Positions 17,375 to 25,655 of a stretch of DNA of 64,000 nt are shown piece after piece. The translations under genes were made by a program, and so were the position numbers. Position 1 is the stretch's first letter, and every line of letters begins with the position of its first letter. Below the pieces are notes generated by a model, which saw nothing but the letters and a program-made list of their open reading frames with translations, ran no database searches and was not told the origin of the DNA. Source of the stretch: CAZDYI01 sp964509765 (GTDB lineage: Bacteria > Pseudomonadota > Gammaproteobacteria > Tethybacterales > Tethybacteraceae); contig CAZDYI010000011.1 in the NCBI GenBank assembly GCA_964509765.1, positions 1-64,000 of the forward strand, given 5' to 3'.

Positions 17375-17662
17375 TCATTTGGAAGGCTCGCGGACAGTGA
17401 TGTAGTCGTTCACGTTGTCGTAGGCGACGCTTCCGTATGCGTACACGAGGCAGGCCTGGATGTCCTCGGTGTTGAGGTCGGGAAGCTCCTTGATGATGTC
17501 CTTGGGCTCCTTGCCGTAGGCAAGCATGTGCAGGACCTTCCCCACTGGAATCGGCAGGTCCCGCACCACCGGCCTGCCGGACATGACGTCCGGATTGACG
17601 GTGATCAGCTTCAGGATGGAGGCGTCCTGCTCCAGTCCCGGATCATATTCGTGTTCCTCCAT
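17375..17662 (-). CDS. Orphan DUF433 protein
   Basis: 95 residues with the same DUF433 core as its neighbour (LITVNPDVMSGRPVVRDLPI, VGKVLHMLAYGKEPKDIIKEL, LNTEDIQACLVYAYG). The sequence differs clearly from the protein at 17008, and no toxin gene is directly attached. It has its own -10-like box. It could be a solitary antitoxin remaining after loss of its toxin, or an anti-addiction homologue. Confidence 0.75.
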   Translation of the reverse strand: MEEHEYDPGLEQDASILKLITVNPDVMSGRPVVRDLPIPVGKVLHMLAYGKEPKDIIKELPDLNTEDIQACLVYAYGSVAYDNVNDYITVREPSK

Positions 17663-17668
17663 GAGTCA

Positions 17669-17674
17669 ATTCTA
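17669..17674 (-). promoter_or_regulatory. TAGAAT -10-like box 6 nt before ATG
   Basis: On the minus strand TAGAAT-TGACTC-ATG leads directly into the orphan DUF433 gene; predicted leaderless. Confidence 0.4.
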
Positions 17675-17851
17675 CAAGAAACCACCCGCAGCTTCAGACA
17701 GGGGACGGTCTCGAAGTTTGTTGGCCGGCGCTCTCCGGCTGAAACGCGCGAAGTCTCGGGGGGCATTCGGTCTTTGAATCATTCAATCTGAGTATCCCGT
17801 GGCGAAAGCAATCGCAGGATTATTGGTGCGTGTTAAAGTCACCTCAATTTA

Positions 17852-18003
17852 TTCAGGCCGAGCAGGGCTTCAACGGAAATTAGCTCAACATTCACAGCCC
17901 GTGTTGCATACAGACTTGGTTTGCACGTCATCTTTGGATTTTATTGATGTGCCTTTGAGCTGGTGAGGAAGGAGAAAATGGAGCTGGTCCTTATGCGCTG
18001 AAG
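17852..18003. repeat. Shuffled relic block between DUF433 and the DUF4143 ATPase
   Basis: Within the 368-base gap 17663-18030, bases 17852-17942 repeat 16463-16553, and about 17953-18003 repeat the last 15 codons of the DUF4411 gene (GAGCTGGTGAGGAAGGAGAA). The rest, 17675-17851, shows nothing recognisable. Confidence 0.7.
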
Positions 18004-18030
18004 AGCATGGCTTTAATGGTCCGGACTGGA

Positions 18031-19335
18031 CTATGCCGCATTGCATTCCCGCAGCCAAGGCCTGACCAGGCTTGCTATCGGCCACGCTTCGGTCCCGTCG
18101 CGGAACCTGACCGTCTCGTACCCGCCGTGGAAGAGGATCGCGCGCCTGCACCGGTTGCCGGCAAGCCTCTTGAACTCGACGAGGTCCTTTCTGTAGCGCG
18201 GGTGAGGCTCGTTCGAATCTGACACCTCGAACGCAATGAGCTCCGTGCCCAGGTCCAGGACGATTCCGACCTCGATGCCGTTCTTCTCGCCGTAGTATCG
18301 GAACTCGGATTCGAGGCTCGCGGAGCTGAGCTCTCTGTGCTTGCGCAGCTCGGACAGGACGAAGTTCTCGAGAAGGCGTCCCCAGCAAGGCGAGGACCGC
18401 AGGCTCTCTGCGTCCAGCTGCAGCATGGTTGTCGCGAGGCCGCTGTCGTTGACGTGCAGCTTGCACTTGCCCGACAGCTTCCTGCCTCTCAATGGCGCGC
18501 GGAGGTTCGGCAGCTGCTCGATCAGGTGGCTGCTATCCAGGAAGTCATGGACCAGCCCGGCGATTCGGTCGGATCCCCCGATCTCCTTTGCAAGCTCGGA
18601 ATAGTTTCTCTGTTGCCCGATGCTGCCCGACAGCTTTGTCAACAGTCTCCTTCGTGAGTTCATGCCGGCAACCTTGCTCTTGTGCAGCGCGGCAACAACG
18701 ATCTCCTCGAAAATGTACTCTTCCTTGATTCCCTTCATGTTTCCTGAGGCGCGTGCGTGCACTCGCGGGTATCCTCCTGTCGCGACGGCCTTCTCCAGCG
18801 AAACCGGTTCGAGCTTCTGCGGCGGACTCCGGCCTTCGATCACCGCATCGATGAGGTTGCCGCTCCCAGTCGGCTCCTCCCCGTGCTCTTCCGGTTCGGC
18901 TTCCGGCTGCAGGTCCGCGTTGATCTCGTGCTGACTGCACGGGCGCATGTGCAGGCTTGCCTTCCTGCAGCCAAGCTCCTTGAAGGTTGCCTTCGTGCGG
19001 GTGCGGTCTCCTGTCCCGGTGATCAGGAACAGGCCGTTGTCGCCGCGCTCGTCCGCGTGCGTGGTGACGGCCGGCGCCAGCTCCGGCATCATCCGGATCT
19101 CGTCTACGACCGTGAGCTGCGAGCCGTCGCCGACGAGGCGCGGGTTTTCTGCCAGCATTCTTCGCGTGTGCGGGTCGGCCAGCGTCAGGTAGCGGCCGTC
19201 CATCAGCTCGCAGACGCGCCTGGCCGCAACAGTCTTGCCTACGCATGCGGCCCCTTCCAGCACGACGACCTGGAAGTTGCGCAGCTTCCCCATGATTGCC
19301 GACTCGATGTGCCTCGTGACATGCCTTGCTCCCAT
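18031..19335 (-). CDS. AAA ATPase with DUF4143 domain
   Basis: 434 residues. An N-terminal AAA_14-type ATPase has Walker A GAACVGKT near residue 33 and a Walker B-like LTVVDEIRMMPEL near 95, followed by LFLITGTGDR. The C-terminal half has the DUF4143 layout (YSELAKEIGGSDRIAGLVHDFL, CKLHVNDSGLATTM, GRLLENFVLSELRKH, then a nuclease-like FRYYGEKNGIEVGIVLDLGTELIAFEV). Such ATPases are widespread and mobile; their function is not settled. The end of the gene is repeated as a fragment at 12588-12770. It diverges from the three-HTH gene across an operator-rich gap. Confidence 0.8.
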   Translation of the reverse strand: MGARHVTRHIESAIMGKLRNFQVVVLEGAACVGKTVAARRVCELMDGRYLTLADPHTRRMLAENPRLVGDGSQLTVVDEIRMMPELAPAVTTHADERGDNGLFLITGTGDRTRTKATFKELGCRKASLHMRPCSQHEINADLQPEAEPEEHGEEPTGSGNLIDAVIEGRSPPQKLEPVSLEKAVATGGYPRVHARASGNMKGIKEEYIFEEIVVAALHKSKVAGMNSRRRLLTKLSGSIGQQRNYSELAKEIGGSDRIAGLVHDFLDSSHLIEQLPNLRAPLRGRKLSGKCKLHVNDSGLATTMLQLDAESLRSSPCWGRLLENFVLSELRKHRELSSASLESEFRYYGEKNGIEVGIVLDLGTELIAFEVSDSNEPHPRYRKDLVEFKRLAGNRCRRAILFHGGYETVRFRDGTEAWPIASLVRPWLRECNAA

Positions 19336-19385
19336 GGCATGTGCATGCTACCACCTTCCGGACCTGTAACGATTCTGGCTTGACC

Positions 19386-19439
19386 CAAGTTCAAGACAGA
19401 TTCGCATTAAGTGCGAATTCAATTTGAACTAAGTTCAAA
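19386..19439. promoter_or_regulatory. Cluster of palindromes in the divergent intergenic region
   Basis: Two perfect inverted repeats lie side by side: TTCGCA-ttaag-TGCGAA at 19401-19417 and TTTGAACT-a-AGTTCAAA at 19423-19439, with a further half-site AGTTCAA at 19388-19394. The 403-base gap 19336-19738 separates the ATPase (minus) from the three-HTH operon (plus). These are strong operator candidates; the three-HTH protein is the obvious ligand to test. Confidence 0.55.
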
Positions 19440-19726
19440 CGGGATTTGAAAAAAGTTCTGTCTACTGACCTGTCCGCAATCAGCAGCCAGGCAGGGATTC
19501 AAGGGCAGGGCGTGTCCCTAGGCACCGGAACGATTCCGCCCCGTCATGATCCCGTCATCTGGCCGATCATTGTTGCGTGTGCCTTTTTTTTTTCGCTGAA
19601 TGGAGCTGGCGGTTGTTCCTTCAGCCCTCAGATGATGCTGAATTTCACCTGTATTTTCAAAATTCAGCCGTAGTCCCCGAAAAACTTCACCTGTTTTGGC
19701 ATTATTCGCCGCAAGGAAATATCGTG

Positions 19727-19732
19727 TATAAT
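19727..19732 (+). promoter_or_regulatory. TATAAT -10 box 6 nt before ATG
   Basis: Consensus TATAAT, then TTAGTT, then ATG at 19739. This is the clearest leaderless-promoter example on the plus strand; no strong -35 is visible. Confidence 0.55.
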
Positions 19733-19738
19733 TTAGTT

Positions 19739-22102
19739 ATGCCCAAGGAAGCCATGGCGAAAATCAGCGCCACCGAGGACGACATCCTCCTGGCGGTTCT
19801 CCCGAATTTGCTCGCCGTGAAGGTCAGCTTTCCGTTCGTTCCGGAAATCGCGAACCCCGCCTCGGCGGACAGCATCAGGAAGGCGCTCGGCGGGGACTAC
19901 TCCTCGATCAGGCTCGAAAGCTCGCGGGACGGCGGTCCGTACAGGCATGGTTCGCCCTCGCCTGGGGGCGCGCCGCACGGCATGGTCTGGAGCCTGTCGG
20001 AACACGGCTGGGGCGTGGCCTGGAAGGCCGCGCTCACTCCGGACGGTGTGGAGCTCGAGGCCAGGGACTGCGGCAACGCGCCTGCGCTTCTCGACAGGCT
20101 CGCCGCGCTCGTGTCCAAGATCCGCGAGCTGTTCAGCCCGGGCTGCTGCAGCCGCGTCGGCATGCGCATGTTCTGCGAGACAACGGAGCGCGCTGCGGGC
20201 GGCATGGTCCGAACGGAGTGCCTGGGCCCTGCCTGGCCCGTGGGCGAGAAGCCCCTGCCGACGGTTGCGGCAATCGGGCCCTCGAGGTCGGAGACCGTGT
20301 TCCGGACCGAAGGGGGAACCGTCGTCAAGGGCAGGTGGGGACAGCTGTCCGACGGCGACATCGAGGACGCGGACGCGGCCGGAGCCGGCAGCGGGCGCGA
20401 CTGGGCGCTCGACGTCAGCCTGCACAGGAGCGAGGCGCTGCCCTTCGACGCCGGCGCGGTCCGCGCAGAGGCCGCGGGGATCTCATGCACGCTCTCGCAG
20501 TTTGTGTCGAGCCTGGTCACCGACGGGTTCAGGATGAACAGGGGGCTTTTCCCCATGAGCCTGTTCCGGGAAGGAGAGGGAATCGAAACCGGTCCGCGCC
20601 CTGCAGGCGGCGGCCGCGACGGGCCGCTGGGCCCGGCCCGGACCGTCGCCGAGATCCGCCGCGTCTCGGGCCTGGTGTGGGAGGAGATCGCCGGGCTGTT
20701 CGGGGTCACCCGGCGCACCGTTCACAACTGGGCCGGCGGAACGGGGATGACCAGGAGGAGGCAGGAGCAGGCGCGCAGGCTGCTGGATGCCATGAGGCGC
20801 ATGGGCCGCGGAACGGACGGCAGCGCCCGGGAGCTGCTCATGCAGGCCGGGGCGCCCGGCGGCAGGACCAGGTTCGACCTGCTCAAGGAGGGCAGCTACG
20901 AGCAGGCCCTCGCAGGTGTAGAGGACCTCGGCGCCAGGCAGGAGGCTTCCGGGCTCGGAGGCGGTTCCGCGCTGGCGCCTGCGGAAGCCGACCGGCCTGA
21001 GGCGGCGCCGGATGCCATGCCGGGAGGCCCGGCCGGAGGGGACCGGGAGCCGGAGCCGGAGCGGAAGGGCGAGGAGGCGGAAGATCCGTTGCATCCCCTG
21101 GATGCCATTCTCGAGATTCGAATCATGCCCGGCCTGACCTGGGAGGAGGTGGATGAGCTGTTCGGCGAGGATCCGAACACGGTCAGGGGATGGACCGGCG
21201 GAGAACCAATGACGGAAGAACAAAGGGCCTTGATGTACAGGATGCTTGCGGTCATGATGCACATGTACAGGGGATCGGGAATTGGGACGCGCGCCCTGCT
21301 CGATGAGGTCGAGCCGGAAAGCGGCATGACCAGGTTCGACCTGATGAAGGAAAGACGTTTCGACGAGGCTCTGTCAGGGGTGAGGAACCTGGGCGTCAAG
21401 AGGTACGTGAACCAAACCCCGGTCGAGGCCTCGGCGGCGCCAGTGAGAACGCCGATTGACGTGCAGCTCAGCCGGATCGACGATCCCCATCCCTTGTCAA
21501 TCACGGGACAGAGGCTGACGGCGGAGAGGGTCGCAAAGGAACGGAAGAAGCTGGAAGAGGAACATGTCAAGGCCGGGGGCAAGCTGGCCCCGAGGCCCGA
21601 GTCGCTGGGGCAGGGGGAGGAAGACATGTTGACGCCCCTGCAGATGATCTACGAGCTCCGCATAAACTCCGGCCTCGACAAGAAAGAGGTGGCCGAGCTG
21701 TTCGGAGTGCCGTGGACCACCACGAGCAGGTGGAACGTAAGCTGCCCCCAGATGACGCTCGAGCAATGGGAGTTGATGGACAGGCTGCGGGCGACCATGA
21801 TGCACATGTTCCGCGGCAGTAAATACGCGACCCGCGAGCTGCTGATGGAGGTCGAGCAAAAAAGCTGCAAGTCCAGGTTCGAGCTGCTCAAGGAAGGCCG
21901 CTTCGACGAGGCCCTGGCCGGGGTCGAGGACCTGGGCCTCGCCCGGCGCATTTTTTACAACCCTCCCATAGACCCTACTGCCTTTCAGGACTATCTTGGC
22001 GTGCCTAGGCGGAAAGCAGACGGAAGCTATGAAGAACCGATAAGCAGACGCGGAGATCGCGGGAAAGCAGGAAAAAGGGACCCGGCGGAACTCGGCGAAT
22101 GA
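19739..22102 (+). CDS. TIGR04255-like domain fused to three tandem HTH/toxin-binding-like repeats
   Basis: 787 residues from the ATG at 19739, directly behind a TATAAT box; a longer open frame upstream is rejected. The N-terminal 270 residues resemble the uncharacterised TIGR04255 family (GWGVAWKAALTPDGVELEARD, LLDRLAALVSKIRELF, SRVGMRMF). Three repeats follow, near residues 305, 455 and 640. Each has a helix-turn-helix (GLVWEEIAGLFGVTRRTVHNW; GLTWEEVDELFGEDPNTVRGW; GLDKKEVAELFGVPWTTTSRW) and then a helical part ending in (T/S)RF(D/E)LxKExxxxxALxGVxxLG, reminiscent of Xre/MbcA/ParS antitoxin toxin-binding domains. Probably a DNA-binding regulator or antitoxin; it overlaps the next gene by 4 bases. 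Confidence 0.6.
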   Translation: MPKEAMAKISATEDDILLAVLPNLLAVKVSFPFVPEIANPASADSIRKALGGDYSSIRLESSRDGGPYRHGSPSPGGAPHGMVWSLSEHGWGVAWKAALTPDGVELEARDCGNAPALLDRLAALVSKIRELFSPGCCSRVGMRMFCETTERAAGGMVRTECLGPAWPVGEKPLPTVAAIGPSRSETVFRTEGGTVVKGRWGQLSDGDIEDADAAGAGSGRDWALDVSLHRSEALPFDAGAVRAEAAGISCTLSQFVSSLVTDGFRMNRGLFPMSLFREGEGIETGPRPAGGGRDGPLGPARTVAEIRRVSGLVWEEIAGLFGVTRRTVHNWAGGTGMTRRRQEQARRLLDAMRRMGRGTDGSARELLMQAGAPGGRTRFDLLKEGSYEQALAGVEDLGARQEASGLGGGSALAPAEADRPEAAPDAMPGGPAGGDREPEPERKGEEAEDPLHPLDAILEIRIMPGLTWEEVDELFGEDPNTVRGWTGGEPMTEEQRALMYRMLAVMMHMYRGSGIGTRALLDEVEPESGMTRFDLMKERRFDEALSGVRNLGVKRYVNQTPVEASAAPVRTPIDVQLSRIDDPHPLSITGQRLTAERVAKERKKLEEEHVKAGGKLAPRPESLGQGEEDMLTPLQMIYELRINSGLDKKEVAELFGVPWTTTSRWNVSCPQMTLEQWELMDRLRATMMHMFRGSKYATRELLMEVEQKSCKSRFELLKEGRFDEALAGVEDLGLARRIFYNPPIDPTAFQDYLGVPRRKADGSYEEPISRRGDRGKAGKRDPAELGE

Positions 22103-23043
22103 CGCATCCCATTCCGGAAGCGGAGCGGAAGCGGATCAACAAGGCGATGCAAGACTGGCGCCAGGGCGACATCGTGTTGGGAGACGACCTGGAGGCTGTT
22201 CACATGGCTGACCTGTCACTCGCGCACAGCCCTCAGTCCCGGGACTGCGTAAGGGAGCTTCTATTGCAGGGGCGGGTAGCGGAACCAGGGACGGTCCCGG
22301 TGCTGGACGACAATGTGCACGGGATGGTCATGCTGAGCCATTCCTGCGAGATCGTGCGGGACTGCGTCAACCGTCCGTTCGTCGTGCTGGCGCCCTTGGT
22401 TCCGGTCAGCAAGGAATGGATGAGGGAAATCCGCCTCAGGAGAAGGCTGAGGTACATATTCGTCCCTGCAACGGAAGGGGAGCTCCTGGTCGGCGACCTT
22501 GAGAAGTCGACGATATACGAGAAGGCTTCGGTCGCGGGATGGAAGCGCACTCCCGGCTGGAAGGATGACCTGGAAGGCAAGGTCTTTGCCGACACGCTCG
22601 CCCACAAGTTCTCGCGCGTTGCCTTTCCTGACGACTTCCTGCAAGCCTGCAGCGCAATGAGCGACCACATAACTTCTGAGCACAAAAAGGATTCAGCGGA
22701 GGGGGCGATGCTCCGAAAACTGGATGAGATCCTGGTGTGCCCGCGCCCTTCTTGGGACAGCGAAAAGGTGTCCCTCGACTGGTGGTTCGTCATCGGAGAA
22801 TCCGTCAAGGAAGTGGACGCGGACAAGTGGACGCGGCATCTCAACACGTGGGTTTCACTGTTTGACTGTTCAGGTCGTTACAGACTAGGAAAAAAGACTG
22901 CGTGCAAGCACACCCAGTTCACGGCAGACGACTACAGGAAGAGCTTCAGGCTCGACTTCGACAGCCTGTCCTTCCCGGATGGGCCGACTGGAGCCGGCGG
23001 CATGGATCAGAAAAAATCCGTCGCCGATGCTTCATCGCCGTGA
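22099..23043 (+). CDS. Uncharacterised protein, partner of the three-HTH protein
   Basis: 314 residues, translationally coupled to the preceding gene (ATGA overlap). Recognisable pieces are QGDIVLGDDLE at residues 17-27, VHGMVMLSHSCEIVRD near 74-89 and FVVLAPLVPVS shortly after, recalling small proteins with a QGDxx...(V/M)LSxxC(D/E)I core of unknown role. There is no signal peptide or membrane segment. The His-Ser-Cys cluster could be catalytic or metal-binding, but this cannot be decided from sequence alone. By genomic logic it may be an effector controlled by the upstream regulator. Not assigned to a named family. Confidence 0.55.
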   Translation: MTHPIPEAERKRINKAMQDWRQGDIVLGDDLEAVHMADLSLAHSPQSRDCVRELLLQGRVAEPGTVPVLDDNVHGMVMLSHSCEIVRDCVNRPFVVLAPLVPVSKEWMREIRLRRRLRYIFVPATEGELLVGDLEKSTIYEKASVAGWKRTPGWKDDLEGKVFADTLAHKFSRVAFPDDFLQACSAMSDHITSEHKKDSAEGAMLRKLDEILVCPRPSWDSEKVSLDWWFVIGESVKEVDADKWTRHLNTWVSLFDCSGRYRLGKKTACKHTQFTADDYRKSFRLDFDSLSFPDGPTGAGGMDQKKSVADASSP

Positions 23044-23095
23044 CTGAGCCTGAAGCCGGCGGCGCGGTCGCCTGTGTCAGAATGACCCGGCGGCC

Positions 23096-24295
23096 ATGAG
23101 CGAAACCGAGCGCGACCACCGCGACCCCGGGGTCCTCAAGGACGAGGTCAGGGCGATCATGGACTTCTACCATCCGCGCTGCATGGACCTCGAGCGCGGC
23201 GGCTACATAAACCAGCTCACCGACGACGGAACGGTGTTCGACCGCGACACCAAGCACCTCGTCGGCACCTGCCGGTTCGTTTTCAACTTCGCGCAGTCCG
23301 CCGGCGTTCTCGGCAGGCCGGAGTACCTTGCCTGCGCGAGGCACGGCCTCGACTTTTTGCGCGACGGCCACCGCCGTGCCGACGGCGGCTACGCCTGGGT
23401 GCTCGGCAAGGGCCTCGAGGTTATGGACGGAACCCGGCACTGCTACGGCCACGCGTTCGTCCTGCTCGCCGCGGCCGCGTCGGCGCATGCGGGGGTCGAG
23501 GGAGCGTCCGGACTGATTTCCGATTCGTTCGATCTCGTCGAGGAGCGCTTCTGGGAGGGGCGCCACGGCCTGTACGCGGACGAGATCGCCGCGGGCGACT
23601 GGTCCGCGGTCTCGCCGTACCGCGGTCAGAACGCGAACATGCACATGTGCGACGCGATGTTCTGGGCCTGGAAGGCGACGGGCGAGAAGCGGTACCTCGA
23701 CCGCGCAGTCGCGCTCGCTCAGCGCCTGTGCGTGGACCTTGCGGACGAGGAGACCGGCCGGGTTTGGGAGCACTTCACCGAGGGCTGGGAGCCCGACTTC
23801 GGCTACAACCGCGACGACCCGAAGAACCTGTTCCGCCCCCACGGCTACCTGCCGGGGCACTTCGCGGAGTGGGCGAAGATCCTGCTCGCGCTCGAGCGTG
23901 CGAGGGCGGAGGACTGGATGCTGCCGGCCGCGCGGCGGCTGTTCGACGACGCCATGGACACCTGCTGGGACGGGCAGCGCGGCGGCATGCACTACGCCTT
24001 CGCGCCTGACGGGACCATCCTGGACACCGACCGCTACTACTGGGTGTTCGCCGAGGCCGCCGCGGCCGCCGCGGCGCTTGCGGTGCGCACGGTCGAGGAG
24101 CGGTACTGGAAGTGGTACGCCCGCATCTGGGACTACGCGGACCGTCATTTCATAGACCGCGAGCGCGGAGGCTGGTACCGGGTGCTTGACGCCGACGGCA
24201 ACAGGCACGATGACAGGAAGAGCCCGGCGGCGAAGACCGACTACCACCCGCTTGCGGCATGCGTGGAGATACTCGAGGTGATGGGCGAGGCTTGA
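23096..24295 (+). CDS. AGE-family (N-acylglucosamine 2-epimerase-like) sugar isomerase/epimerase
   Basis: 399 residues with the alpha/alpha-barrel signatures of the AGE superfamily: TCRFVFNFAQ near residue 58, GTRHCYGHAFVLLAAAA near 112, NANMHMCDAMFWAWKATGE near 180, PHGYLPGHFAEWAKILL near 250 and AKTDYHPLAACVEIL at the end. The paired histidines in RHCYGHAF, PGHF.EW and DYHP fit the general acid/base residues of this family. It interconverts aldoses and ketoses or epimers in the cytoplasm; mannose isomerase, cellobiose epimerase and acylglucosamine epimerase cannot be separated here. First housekeeping-type gene after the toxin-antitoxin island. Confidence 0.8.
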   Translation: MSETERDHRDPGVLKDEVRAIMDFYHPRCMDLERGGYINQLTDDGTVFDRDTKHLVGTCRFVFNFAQSAGVLGRPEYLACARHGLDFLRDGHRRADGGYAWVLGKGLEVMDGTRHCYGHAFVLLAAAASAHAGVEGASGLISDSFDLVEERFWEGRHGLYADEIAAGDWSAVSPYRGQNANMHMCDAMFWAWKATGEKRYLDRAVALAQRLCVDLADEETGRVWEHFTEGWEPDFGYNRDDPKNLFRPHGYLPGHFAEWAKILLALERARAEDWMLPAARRLFDDAMDTCWDGQRGGMHYAFAPDGTILDTDRYYWVFAEAAAAAAALAVRTVEERYWKWYARIWDYADRHFIDRERGGWYRVLDADGNRHDDRKSPAAKTDYHPLAACVEILEVMGEA

Positions 24296-24328
24296 GGCCC
24301 GGCCCCGGGCGGCGCCCGCCGCGTTTGT

Positions 24329-24334
24329 TAAAAT
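24329..24334 (+). promoter_or_regulatory. Putative icd -10 box
   Basis: TAAAAT in an AT-rich patch of an otherwise GC-rich gap, 30 bases before the icd ATG, giving an ordinary leader. A GCCCG-gccc-CGGGC hairpin just upstream (24297-24310) may terminate the epimerase transcript. Confidence 0.4.
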
Positions 24335-24364
24335 CGCCCGTTTTAATTCCCCGGCGGACTGCGC

Positions 24365-25630
<1,266 letters not shown>

Positions 25631-25655
25631 GGCGGGCAGGGCCCGCCGCGAGCAG

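Noticed and set aside
19577..19738. Upstream extension of the three-HTH protein
   Set aside because: The extension crosses the promoter; TATAAT lies 6 bases before ATG 19739.
22946..24247. 433-codon minus-strand frame opposite the epimerase
   Set aside because: Shadow frame with biased Val/Arg/Pro content; the plus strand has the AGE motifs.
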